Assembly (NCBI GenBank): GCA_037043015.1
Contig: CM073321.1
Coordinates: forward strand, 9,184,001 to 9,248,000
DNA length: 64,000 nt
Direction of reading: 5' to 3'
From: Bryum argenteum
Lineage: Eukaryota > Streptophyta > Bryopsida > Bryales > Bryaceae
Both the position numbers and the translations under genes were made by a program. The notes beneath the pieces were generated by a model that made no database searches, had not been told where the DNA came from, and saw nothing but the letters and a program-made list of their open reading frames with translations. Of this stretch, positions 33,545 to 44,260 are shown piece by piece (within the stretch, counting starts at the first letter, position 1; the number at the start of each line of letters is the position of its first letter).

Positions 33545-33845
33545 GGGTTTATATATCCCTACAGTCGCCCACCGTCGGTCGCCCCACGTCCCGCTGTCGC
33601 GACAGCTGCATCGGCGGCCGCCCTACCTCCCGCTGTCGCAAACAGCTGCACCGCCGGTCGCCCTACCTCCCGCTGTCGCGAACAGCTGCACCGGCGGTCG
33701 CTCTACCTCTCGCTGTCGCGAACAGCTGCACCGCCGGTCGCCCCACCTCCTGCGTCGCGACAGCTGTACCTGCGGTCACGCCCTCACTGGACCGCCGGTC
33801 GCTACGCAACGTCGTACCTCTATCTGGACCGCCGGTCGCCTTGAT
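33545..33845. repeat. GC-rich array E
   Basis: Tandem units of about 36-40 bp, each with CTGCACCGCCGGTCGCCCTA-like sequence followed by CCTCCCGCTGTCGCGAACAG. Five to six copies, later ones shorter (CTGGACCGCCGGTCGC). 165 bp upstream of accessory gene copy 3. Confidence 0.88.
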
Positions 33846-34007
33846 TTTGTGCTTGCCCTGGCGCGAGGTTGCCCTATATATTCCCCCATCGTATCTGAAC
33901 TTCTTATTTGGGTTTACTGGCCTGGCGCGTTGTCTTACATCTATTAAATTGACTGCATGCTCGTTCCGGGTAGGTAATAACTATTCGCCATTTTGGCTAT
34001 TTCATCC

Positions 34008-34412
34008 ATGGCTACTCTCGGGCAACTTCGGAAGGAAGCGAACGACAAGAAGAGGAAGAGGAAGGGCGCTCCACAACGGAAAAGATTACACGTGCTTCAA
34101 AATCCAAATAAGCTTGCCTTCAGAGGTTGGGAAGATGACCCGGATATGTGGACGATGGCCACTTGCGAATCGTTCATTGAATGGTGTCACATTGACAAGA
34201 AATTCCCTCTGTCTCGTCACCATTTTCATCGGCGCACCAACAAGGCAAATCTTAAGTTTTGCGAATGCCCAAACTTCAAACAACGATGCATTGAGGTTTA
34301 CCAAGTCATGTATGGCATGCCATGTGTGGAGCGCAATGAGGTTCCATTGTTTCTTGCTCGTGGAGTATACGCCGAGGTTGCTCTTGGTAAACGAGTGGAT
34401 TGGACCAAGTAA
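34008..34412 (+). CDS. Accessory-gene family, copy 3 (N-terminal domain only)
   Basis: An uninterrupted 134-residue protein starting MATLGQLRKEANDKKRKRKG, a strongly basic N-terminus that could be a nuclear signal. The shared domain follows: FRGWEDDPDMWTMATCESFI, EWCHIDKKFPLSRHHFH, CPNFKQRCIEVYQVMYG and LARGVYAEVALGKRVDW, then TK and a stop. It matches copy 4 (36.8 kb) closely and copies 1 and 2 more weakly. It is the only copy with a clean frame through the domain, but lacks the long C-terminal region of copies 2 and 4; the TAA at 34410 may be a natural or a truncating end. Array E lies upstream and a repeat-rich stretch downstream. Fold and role unknown. Confidence 0.6.
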   Translation: MATLGQLRKEANDKKRKRKGAPQRKRLHVLQNPNKLAFRGWEDDPDMWTMATCESFIEWCHIDKKFPLSRHHFHRRTNKANLKFCECPNFKQRCIEVYQVMYGMPCVERNEVPLFLARGVYAEVALGKRVDWTK

Positions 34413-34498
34413 ATGGCCGGGTTAAAACTTGAGAGCAAGGGTATTTTAGCCTTGCTCCCAAGCTTGTTTATCATCTCTTTGTAATGACCCACTCAATC

Positions 34499-35110
34499 TA
34501 GTTAGAGTACGAGAAGGAAGGCCATGGGCCTCCTTCTCCTTCATCTTGTTTGTCTCATATCTTGTTTGTCTACCTCTTCTTCTTTGTAATGTTTAGTTAG
34601 AGTAGGAGTAGGGAGGCAGGTGGACCTCCCTCTCAATTTTGTTTCTTTTGTGATAGGTAACTTGTGAGTAGAGCTTTCCAATGGTAGTAAGCATGCTCAA
34701 ATCCGAGTTGTAGAGAGGGAGAAATTTGCTCCCAAAGTCGGGGTGTCGAAAACAATTTTCCCCCGGCAGTGAATAAATCAGTTGTGTTCAAACAGTGATC
34801 AGTCCTAGAGTTTTCTTGCTATGCTGTTGAGATTTCTAGAGTGGAGAGAGCTCCAAGAGAGCTTTCCAGGGGTATATGGCATGCCCCGATCCGATCTTTC
34901 AAAAAGGAGAAATTGGCTCCCAAAGTCGGGGCGTTGGAAAAGTTTTCCCCCCCGGCAGTGGCAAAAACTGCCACAGTCAACGTGGAATCAGTCCTAGGAT
35001 TTTCACTCTTTGCTCTTGAGATTTTGAGGGTAGGTGGGAAATCAAGTAAGCTTTCTGAAAAGCTATGACACGCTTGATTCCGAGCTAGGATGACGACTTG
35101 GTGGCCCAAA
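34499..35110 (+). repeat. Tandem repeats downstream of accessory copy 3
   Basis: A short unit starting TAGTTAGAGTA is repeated at 34499 and 34589. Then about two and a half copies of a 190-bp unit follow, with GCTCCCAAAGTCGGGG and TTTTCCCCC(C)GGCAGTG at about 34731 and 34917, and a third partial copy after 35040. Non-coding. Confidence 0.75.
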
Positions 35111-36360
35111 AACCAAGGGGCACTTTCAAGGTCATCTGGCGGGGGAGTTTTCTCCTCATTTACCTTCTTGTCTCCTCATCTTCTTTGTTCCCTCTTCTTG
35201 TGATTTCCTTCAATTCACCACTTGTGACCAAAGGCCACCTACATGGTGGTTTTTAAGGCTCACACATAGGGTAGGAATTTCGGATCGTGGGTCCCATAAT
35301 TCCCATTTTATGATCATTCAATTCATAAGAAATGGACAAGAGATGTCGAGATGGATAATAATGAATGGGAGGAAGGATGGGGTGAGAGTTCCTCGTCCTC
35401 TTTGTAGGCATGAATGGTATATATTATTTTGTATGATGTATATTTTAAGAAGTCATATTGTGCCTAATCATTTATAATAATTGATAAAATGTGAATTCAT
35501 TTATAGAGCATCAGCCTCTTCAATGCATGAAAACACTTTAATGCATCTAACGATTCAATACCTACAATCTAAAAATGTAATCCAAGGTAGTCAATTTCTA
35601 GCATCTAGATAAGATACCATTTTTGCACCAAAACTGCACCTCATATTCTAACATCACATTCAAGAACAATTTCTAGTTTCTTTTTATATCAGTGGAGCCT
35701 TTAATAAATTATAAGATCTCCGTATACAATATCCGACTGATAGATTATCCTTGCAATGAGTTTATGGGCTCATAACATTATGAAATTGGTTAAATTGAGA
35801 GGGGGGAGGATTTTGAAAATTTTGGCAAGTCAAATAATAAGGCCTTGAAATACAATTAAGTGTAAGGGATTATTGCATATACCCTAGTAAGCACTGAGAG
35901 AAATAGTTGCTTACCAAATTAAAAGGTGATATATCATGACATATTATATGTTTGGAGAAAAAATGAGTGACCACCATATGAAGGTAAATATTTGAAGTCA
36001 AGAAGACTAATGATTTGCGGACATTCTAATCAACCCATTACTGAGGGTACTTTTGGAACCAATATTTGATGAGTATTTTATATTGAGAATTTTGAGAATG
36101 TTGGAAATTATAATTTTGTAAATTGTGATTAAACTTGTATCGATCTAAATCCATATTGCACCACAAGAGTATCCAATGAGCATAAAATACATTTTTCATG
36201 TATCATGGTCACCGCTCTTGGCAAAATGCCCATGACCATGAGAATCATTTTCATTTGGGAATGAGAAATAGGCAGAACAGAGTGGGAATGAGAGAGAATG
36301 AGGGGGGATGAGGGGGATTGAAGGGGGGAATGAGAGAGATGCTTGAATCGGTTAATTCAA
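35111..36360. other. AT-rich, no supported gene
   Basis: Mostly AT-rich DNA. G-rich runs (GGAATGAGAGAGAATGAGGG) at 36270-36330 mark the approach to the next element. No credible frame. Confidence 0.5.
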
Positions 36361-36409
36361 AATTTGAATATTGCATAAAGAGGACTCAAGAAAAAGAGCG
36401 GGAGCTCTC

Positions 36410-36612
36410 GCGATGTCGCCCCTGCAGAGTGCTGGTCGCCCCGAAGCGCTCCGCTGAGGCTGGATCGAAACTCTTCTGAAGCTGCACCGTCGGTCGCCCC
36501 GGAGGTCTGCTGCAGCTGGACCGGCGGTCGCCCTCGAGCAAGTCTTGCAAGAAACACTGGACCGGCGGTCGCTCTAACAATGTCGCCGTGACACCGTCGG
36601 TCGCCCTGCCAC
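36410..36612. repeat. GC-rich array F
   Basis: Four or five CTGGACCGGCGGTCGCCCT-like units, less regular than arrays E and G. Upstream of accessory gene copy 4 by about 200 bp. With array G it brackets that gene. Confidence 0.8.
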
Positions 36613-36807
36613 AGGAGGTTAAATACAATCGTTATTGGCCGTAGTCGTCACTTTTCAGTCCACGTGCCGTGGTGTTGCACATTGTCTGGTGTCGACTCAA
36701 GATTGCCACTTGCTTGCTCGATTGGTTGGCCAATGTGGACTGCACTATTTTTGGTGTTTTGTATCTAACATCACATCATAGCCGCATTTCCGTGATTGGA
36801 GGTAACA

Positions 36808-38390
36808 ATGACTACAATTGCGGAACGTAAAATAGTACTCGGTGAACGACGCAAGAAGAGAGGAAAAACACAGAAGAGGAATCACCGTATTCTCCAAGAT
36901 GCCACTCAACGCGCTTTTCCGGGGTGGGAGACCGAAGAGGGTGTGTGGAGTCAGACAACAGTGAAGAATTACATCGCCTAGTGCCACATCAACAAGTTGT
37001 TTCCACACTTTCGACATGAGACGCACTTGAAATCAAATGCTGCAAATCTGCACTATTTTAAGCATGACGAATTTGTACAACGATGTATTGAAGTGTGGAG
37101 GTTCCTTTATAAAGGCAAGAATGTCACCAAGAACGAGGTTTCGTATCATATTGCTCAAATGGTGTATGCAGAGGTAATATTGGAGAAAGTGGTGGATTGG
37201 AGCTCAATGAAAAAATCGCCTCAATTCTTCCTTCCAACCAAGCAAGACATTCCAAGAGCTCCATTGACAGAAAACCCACGAGAAGGACTTACGGCAGCAA
37301 GGCATCGGAAAGATGGGGATGCTGATGATGTGTATGTTTGGGAAAATCCTAATTCTGATGAAGAAGAAATTTAAGAAAGAGGGAGCATCATACTCCTCTT
37401 GTAGAAGGTTCTATTGGTGGCGTTGAACACTTTCATGTGGGTGAAACAAGCGTGCAAGATTTGGATGTGATTGATGCACCTGTGAAGCACGTCGAAGACC
37501 TACGAACAGAAGGAGAAGCGGATGTCATTGAATACATGGAGGTTGAAGGAATGTTTGGTGCTTGTACTTTGGGTCCACCCGAAGTTATAGTTTGGCCTGC
37601 TATGAGCGCCTCTCCTCAAACAAATGTTAGCGTAGAGGATGGGACTCTAGAATATCCAACGGAAACGACTGAACAGCCAGAAAGAGAAGGAGATGAAGAA
37701 GTACAACTGGAGAAGGAAGTTCAAGTAGTCTTCTAAGCAAAACGCCCGAATGAAATTGATGATTCGTGGATGAAGGAGATGAAGAGGGCTTATGAGGATT
37801 ATGAATATTTGTTACATGCTTTGTCATACGAACTGGCAAAGTCTGTTGAACTCCAACATGATATACACGTAATCAAGGATGCAAAAAAGAAGATCCAAGA
37901 CGTGGCGACGAATGTTTTTCCAGCTCTGGATGCATCGGATCAGGTCGATTATGAGAAAGAGCTTATAAAGCAGATGAAACATTTCGAGGATGTGCAAAGG
38001 AGATACAATCACGTCGACGAATGGTTTGTGGTCAATGATTGGGGTCGCGAGAAGAATATTATAGTTGAAGGAGCCAAGGACCAAGGTCATTCTGAGAAGG
38101 AGCTAAAGGTATTCATTTCGGCATGCGATGCCTTGAAAGCTGAGATCGAAAGGGTGAACCTAGCATCAAGAAGATTGAAGGAGAACAAGGAAAAGTTAGT
38201 ACTTAATAGAATAGATGGAACCGTGGATATTGCAGAAGAGGGTCAAAGTTCACAGCGCAATGAAACAACTGAGGAGTTGGTCAAAAAGCTACTTGTGTTC
38301 GCAGAAGAGGAGAGGTTCTTAAAAGCAAGGATCGAAGATCTATGTATTGCAAATAAGACAAAGGAGAAATGTCGGAGCTGGTACCATTGA
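36808..38390 (+). pseudogene. Accessory-gene family, copy 4, flanked by GC arrays on both sides
   Basis: Starts MTTIAERKIVLGERRKKRGK. The shared domain follows: FPGWETEEGVWSQTTVKNYI, then a TAG at 36979 exactly where copy 3 has Trp (EWCHI), then CHINKLFPHFRHE, FVQRCIEVWRFLYKG and IAQMVYAEVILEKVVDW. After DIPRAP the protein becomes acidic; the frame breaks near 37375 and resumes at about 37437. The C-terminal part (37740-38390) is a long predicted coiled coil (MKEMKRAYEDYEYLLHALSY, ELIKQMKHFEDVQRRYNHVD, LKARIEDLCIANK). Unlike copy 2 it has no RING finger. With arrays F and G it forms a compact unit of about 3.1 kb. Dead copy, function unknown. Confidence 0.65.
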
Positions 38391-39095
38391 TAAAAAATCG
38401 AAAGTACAATGGAAGAAGATTAGAGTAAGCGGAATCAAATTTTAGAAAGACGTTCGTATGTTGGTTATATCCATTTACTTTATTTTATTTGTGAACTGAA
38501 AGTTGGGAGATAAGTGCTAGGCTGGATGTTATACAATGTATCTTTTTGATTATATGATATGTTTTTACTAGTAAGATACCCGTTGAACGATGTTATGTTT
38601 ATTATTTGTATATATGCGCACGGTGTTATTCTAATCATCTTGTTTATTCTATTTATTTTTTTATTTTTTATTTTAAATGCATGATTTAGAAATATGTAAA
38701 AAAAGGTTCTTAGAATGGTATGTAGGTTGGTAATTATTTAAGTTGGTAGGTTTGTATGTTGGTAGGTTGGTGGATACTTTGGACAGTGGTATTTTAGAAA
38801 ATTACGTCGTCTATACCATTCCATATGTATATATAATGATATTGAATTTTGGAAAGCTTTGATTAGTATTAATCCACGATGAAGTAATGATAAATAATTT
38901 GTAAAAATTTGGAATCGTAACTAGGTTGTTGAAGTTAAGTATAAATATATGGTGGGATTTAGTTGCAAGTATTTAGAGTCGATGAATATTTTGACAAACC
39001 CTCCAAAACATCTAAAGGTAATGATTCAGTATAATTGTACATGATTTCAAATATGCAGAAAAAGATTTGTAGCAAAAGGGGGGGAAGATATTCGC
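38391..39095. other. 3' flank of accessory copy 4, AT-rich
   Basis: AT-rich sequence with GTTGGTAGGTTGG-like short repeats near 38725-38775. No gene seen. Confidence 0.5.
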
Positions 39096-39097
39096 GC

Positions 39098-39545
39098 CCA
39101 TCACGTAGACCGCCGGTCGCCCTCTCAGCGTCGTTTGCCCATTGGCTGGATCGGCGGTCGCCCTAGCGACCGACGTTCGCCCATCCGCTGTATCGGCGGT
39201 CGCCCCATCAGGAGGGGTGCGCCGAGGCTCGCGGGCACTTTCTCCTTGGGTCCTTGCCCATCACGTAGACCGCCGGTCGCCTTGTCAGCGTCGTTCGCCC
39301 ATCAGCTCGATCGGCGGTCGCCCTAGCGATCGACGTTTGCCCAAGCGACCGACATTTGCCCATCAGCTGGATCGGCAGTCGCCCCATCAAGAGGGGTGCG
39401 CGGAGGCTCGCGGACACTTTCACCTTGGGTCCTTGCCCACCACGTAGACCGCCGGTCGCCCTGTCAGCGTCGTTCGCCCATCGACTGGATCGGCGGTCGC
39501 CCTAGCGACCGACGTTCGCCCATGCGCTGTATTGGCGGTCGCGCG
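39098..39545. repeat. GC-rich array G, about 160-180 bp higher-order unit in three copies
   Basis: Each large unit contains TAGACCGCCGGTCGCC, TCAGCGTCGTTCGCCCAT, TGGATCGGCGGTCGCCCTAG and, in two of them, GAGGGGTGCGC(C/G)GAGGCTCGCG. Units begin near 39101, 39258 and 39438. Most regular of the eight arrays. Confidence 0.92.
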
Positions 39546-39553
39546 ATCTGGAG

Positions 39554-39625
39554 GTTTTGAATCAAGTTAACACCAAGTATCCTATACCATGCCAGGGTTG
39601 AATCAAATTAACACCAAGTATTTCC
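39554..39625 (+). repeat. Short direct repeat next to array G
   Basis: TTGAATCAAGTTAACACCAA at about 39557 recurs, with one change, about 48 bp later. Could be the edge of the element that carries array G. Confidence 0.7.
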
Positions 39626-41100
39626 TTCCATGTAAATCCAAGTTCCATGCAGCTTCTTTCATTATTTAATATATTTAATACGGTTAGAGAAAATAATAAA
39701 ACCACCTCCTCCCCCCTTTAGTATAACTTCCTCTATTACTCAGCATCCTACAAAGTCAAAGTAAATCATAACATGTAGATACGTTTCTCTTACGGGAAAT
39801 TTTATTCTTCCATAATTTTTATAAGGTCTTTTTTAGTCACCACAAGTTTTAAAATCGTTATCTTTTTCCACAAATCTATTTTCCGTGTATCATTCAATAT
39901 TCTACTCATTCAAATGACTTACAAGTAAATGATGACCTATGGATGAGATATCCCCACGATTTTCTAAATAACACCATCATTTCCATAGGGTCATCATTAG
40001 GTAGTCTAAGGGTTTAAATTGTCCCTTTACCCCCTTTATCTATTTTTTATTATTTTTTGAAGTTTTGGTGTTTCTAAGTGCTTGCAACCGAAATCCACCC
40101 TATAGATTCTTTACTCCAACGATTTTTTTTTACAGCTCCATCATGTTCATAAGGTAGTTATTAAATAGTCCAATTCTTTTTAAAATATTTTTTCTCTCCA
40201 TTTAACTATTTTTTATCTATTATTTAAAGCTCTACTTACTTCCAAATTCTAGATTAATTTGGGAAAAATAGTACAGGTTGTCCTATAATATTTTTGATGG
40301 TTCCATCCTTTTTATATGATCCATATTACCTACACTAAATAGGTAGATTAGTATTAGATACACTAATTTACATAAATAGGCTATAAGTTTTTACTATTAG
40401 TCAATATTTGTACCCTCTACAATGGTGAAGATGGGGATCCTTACATAGTATTGGAATCAATACTCTTGGTAAATTTTTTATATCAAAAGTAAAAACTTGT
40501 AGCATTTTCAAATCTTACAAAAATCTAATACTAATGTACCTAGTTAGTGTAGTCCAAATGTTCAAATTACATTCCCCACTTTGTTTTCGTATGCATGTGC
40601 GCACACCGCCTACTTTCACATGACTATTTAATTTTTAGAAATTCGGGAAAAATACTTTCGTTCCTCCCGTGGCCCTAAGATTTATACCATATTTTTTACA
40701 CTATATGAATCACCTAGGAAAGTTATCAACACCCCTTCCACTCCCTTTTTGCTTATATATTTACATATGCCCCCGTGCTTCAAACCCCGCAATTCAAATA
40801 TCCCCATATAAATTCAACCACATAGTTCGCATTCTCCTATGCTTTTATGAATACTTCCATTACATTCATGAGGCCCTTATTACCTAATTCAAGTGTTCGT
40901 ATCACCTGCTCTACCCTTTTATTCTCTTTTCCCTTATAATTCGAAGTTGTGGTGGGTACATCTAAATTATGACATATGGATGCGATTTCCCTATGGTTTT
41001 TTTTATGATTCGATCATTCTCATAGAGTCATTATTAGGAAGTCCAAGTATTAAAATCACATTATTGCCCCATTTATCTATTTTATCTCTTTTTCTTTATA
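39626..41100. repeat. AT-rich, with diverged repeated blocks
   Basis: Three diverged copies of a block (about 39930-40110, 40130-40260 and 40950-41140) share (T)CATAGGGTCATCATTAGGTAG-like and CCCCTTTATCTATTTT-like words. Also short open frames without features. No gene supported. Confidence 0.45.
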
Positions 41101-41156
41101 GTTTTGATGGTTCCAAATACTTGCCACCAAAAGCCATTATATAAATTCGTTACAGT

Positions 41157-41343
41157 GAACAAGAAAACAACTACGGACACGGAATTGCGCAATTTGGCGA
41201 GTGAGGTTGAGTGTGAAGTACGCAATAAGACAAAGGATGAAGACGAGGATGGCGACCAAAGCACTGATGACTCTCTAGGTGAAACCGATCCAAACGCAGA
41301 TGAAGTATCAAGCGACGATACGTATACATTGAAGGATACCTAA
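41157..41343 (+). CDS. Acidic C-terminal fragment, possible last exon
   Basis: Open frame with KTTTDTELRNLASEVECEVR, then KTKDEDEDGDQSTDDSLGET and a stop at 41341. Similar in character only to the acidic tail of the hAT transposase in this window. It lies 350 bp upstream of GC array H, so it may be the 3' end of a decayed element gene. No domain. Confidence 0.3.
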
Positions 41344-41694
41344 AGACAAGTTATTAGACTTTTGTTGTTTTGGATTGGAAGCACGAAGTTCATTGTTAGT
41401 ACTCAGTACAATACTACAATGTACTGCAAGTAGGGCAACTATTAGCTTACAATACTTTGGTATTCAAGTATGTTTCGGAGTATAATATATATAGTTTGGT
41501 ATATGTAATAGTTACATCATATATATGAATACTATGATTATAGACATGGACAAATTTGTACTATGAAATGCACCATTGACCTTGTTTCCGATAAAAAGGT
41601 ATTCATAAACATGCTTTGAAGCTCATTTTGTACCAATATGAATTTATCTTTCTTGTTTCATATTCAACCATAGTGCTGGTCACCACACACGCGG

Positions 41695-41985
41695 TGGCCC
41701 AAGGCGACCAGAGATCGCCACATGGGCGCTACCCCCAGGGCGACCGCCGATCGCTATAAGCGACCAACGATTGCCCTGGGTGATCGTCGGTCACTCAGTA
41801 CTGGACCGGCGGTTGCCTAGTAGCGGTTGCCAGGGCAACCGCCGGTCTCCATACTGGACCGCCGGTCGCCTACGCGCGGCAGCGAGGGCGATCGGCGATC
41901 GCAGCAGGCGACCGACGTTCGCCCCTGTGCGACCGTCGGTCGCCTAGCGAAGATGCCCACCCGCGGTCGCCCACTATGACGTGTA
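41695..41985. repeat. GC-rich array H
   Basis: Irregular GGGCGACCGCCGATCGC, CTGGACCGGCGGTTGCC, CTGGACCGCCGGTCGCC and GCGACCGTCGGTCGCC units in both orientations. Same core word as arrays D-G. Confidence 0.82.
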
Positions 41986-42181
41986 TTTTGATTTTCCACG
42001 GCATTATCAACCCTACGCCACATAGGAAAATAGCTTTTTACCTCAAGGTAAATCTCAACAAGTTTTTTACTATGTAATTTTTGGTACGGTCGACATTTTC
42101 GTCGATCGGACGTCTAACAGACATGTCCAATACGACAAATCAGACAGACATTCCGAAAATTGTGTCTAATAAGACAACCCT

Positions 42182-44260
42182 GCCTTGGAGGAGGCCTCGG
42201 CTGTAGAGGAGGCACCACATGTGTTAGTTGAGGAGGAGGGCGTTCCAGGTGTGAAGTTGGTGACTGCACCTTAGGAGGAGGCACCGGCTGTGCTGGTTGA
42301 GAAGGAGGTGACTGCACCCTAGGAGGAGGCCCCGGCTGAGGTAGAAGTTGCCACTAGGGAGTTCACACTGCTCGAGCTCAAAGAAGAGACCCCTCCTACC
42401 TGCACTGCCTAGTGGTAAAGGAGGAGAAGGAGGAACCCGCAACGGTGGAGGTGGCCACTGAGGCTGCCCTAGCACTGGGGGCGGCATTGGCTGTACCCGT
42501 TGAGGAGAAGGCAGCTATCAAGGTCTAGGAGGATATCACTTACGAAAAGTAGACCACGCAGGGCTCCTTAGGTAGACTAACTTAGGTCAAGGGACCAGAC
42601 CAACCAGAGAGGTAGGCAAGGCAAGATTAGAAGGCATGCGAGGTCAGAGAGGTTAGGGAGGCAGGTAGGCCAGGGCAGACTAGGAAGTCAGGCGTGACCA
42701 GGCAAGTGGGCGAGGCCAGGGAGGCATGCCAGACTAGGGGGTTGGGCCAGGCTAGGGAGTTGGGTCAGGGTACGGAGGCAAACCAGGCCAGGGAGGCGGG
42801 CCAGACTAGGGAGACAGGTCAGACCAAGGAGGCCAGGACCAGCTAGGCAGGCCAGGCCACGGAGGAAGGCTAGGCCAGCGAGGTTGGCCAGACTAATCCA
42901 AGGAGTTAAGTTAGGCCATGGAGGTAGGCTGACCACGCGAGGCCAGGGAGGTTGGCCAGACTAAGCCAAGGAGGTAGGCCAGGCCAAGGAGGCACGCCAA
43001 GGAGGCAAGCCAAGGAGGGAGGCCAAGGAGGCAGGCCAGAGAGGCAAGTAGTGCAGGCTACGCCAGGGAGGCAGGCCACGCTAAGGAGGCAGGCCAAGCT
43101 AGGGAGGCTAGGCTAGGGAGGCAGGCAAGGCCAAGGAGGTAGGCCAGGTGAGGGTGGTAGGCAGGCCAGGCCAAGGTGGCAAATTAGGAATGGAGGTTCC
43201 AAGGAACGTAGAGTAAGAGACGCCTCACTCTATTAGGGAGTGTAGACCACGAGCAGAAGCGGAACCCAGCACAAGGAGGAAGTCTACAAATCCACTAAAG
43301 CGTGTCCCGGAGACGCTGCTCGTTGAAAGGAAAATGGACAGAGCTATTCAACTCACATTCCTTTGTATGCAGCACTGGAAGAACTGGAGAGAATTAAAAG
43401 ATGATGTCTGGGCAGAAAAAGTTGGTTTGGAGAGCTTTTACGAATTTACCTGGCCTGAACCACACATAGATTTGGTGGCGAATTTTGTTGAAGGTTTTCA
43501 CTACATCAAAGGAGACAAGACCAATAGTGGAGACGGCCCCAACGTTGCAGTAAGAGCTATAGTTCAAGGAAAAGTGGTGGAATTTCCTGCTTCGAAGGTG
43601 CAACAGGCCTTGGGTATCGAAGGCAAGAAGGTACTAATGAGGGGCAAGAAAGACTTCAATCCAAGGTATGTAGAGGAGTTTGGAGTGAAGCCTACTGATT
43701 TTAGCTCTGATGGAGCTAAAATCAATGCATTCACACCTCTATACCAAGATAGGGTCAGGGCCCTAGTAGAGATCATGTGTTTGAAAGTAAAATTGGAGTA
43801 TGCTAGCAAATTGTTGCTCTAGTATATGTTCCAGGGGATCGAGGGAGGAGATGTGAACTGGGCCCCACTTCTGTTGTCCAGTTCAAGGCGAGTTCTCATT
43901 CAGGTTCATACAAGCAATACAAGGAACATCAAAGGGGCTGAGTTGATAGATGCCCTACTAAGGCTATGGTTTCTAGATGATAAGGAGTATGTAAAACCAG
44001 ACTCATTTGCTTAGGAGGAGAGTTCAGAGGATATCAGAGACGGCAGTGAGAGATCGCCAATGAGGTCACTAACGCGATCAAGAGCAGATCCACCACTAGA
44101 TGCATTCAGTGGAGAAGGTCCGATGAGACCATTCACAGGCTCACTGCCCACCCAAGAAGACAAGACGGGAAAAGGACACGAATCTTTGTCACCACGAGAG
44201 AACTTGGTGTATCAGAGAAGAGGAGCAAAACGGTTAGATTTCTCTCCCATGTCTCCCTAG
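42182..44260 (+). pseudogene. Decayed retroelement ORF, first half: Glu-rich repeats, Gln/Arg-Glu repeats, plant transposon protein-like domain
   Basis: 42182-42560 encodes acidic repeats (VTAP-stop-EEAPAVLVEKE twice, then KEEKEEPATVEVATEAAL). 42600-43200 is a 15-18 bp minisatellite that in one frame codes (A/G)GQTRE-like repeats. From 43200 the frame reads SIRECRPRAEAEPSTRRKS and at 43334 MDRAIQLTFLCMQHWKNWRE. Then come FYEFTWPEPHIDLVANFVEG, AIVQGKVVEFPASKVQQAL-GI and, past a TAG at 43820, FQGIEGGDVNWAPLLL. This is the layout of the plant transposon protein-like domain, as in the ORFs at 27.4 and 51.9 kb. A second TAG at 44012 leads to a Ser/Pro-rich part ending at 44260. The first and last parts are in the same frame. 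Probably a gag-position or accessory protein of an LTR element. Not functional. Confidence 0.6.
42600..43200 (+). repeat. Minisatellite, GGAGGCAGGCCAG-like unit
   Basis: Over 30 degenerate 12-18 bp units rich in AGGCCAGG, GGGAGGCAGG and CCAGACTAGGGAGG. The minus strand reads as Pro/Leu-rich protein, which is an artefact. The plus strand reading (GQTRE, GQARE) suggests it is an expanded coding repeat of the ORF around it. Confidence 0.85.

Noticed and set aside
42224-43097. Pro/Leu-rich minus-strand proteins over the minisatellite
   Set aside because: Antisense of a plus-strand coding repeat; no domain or start context.
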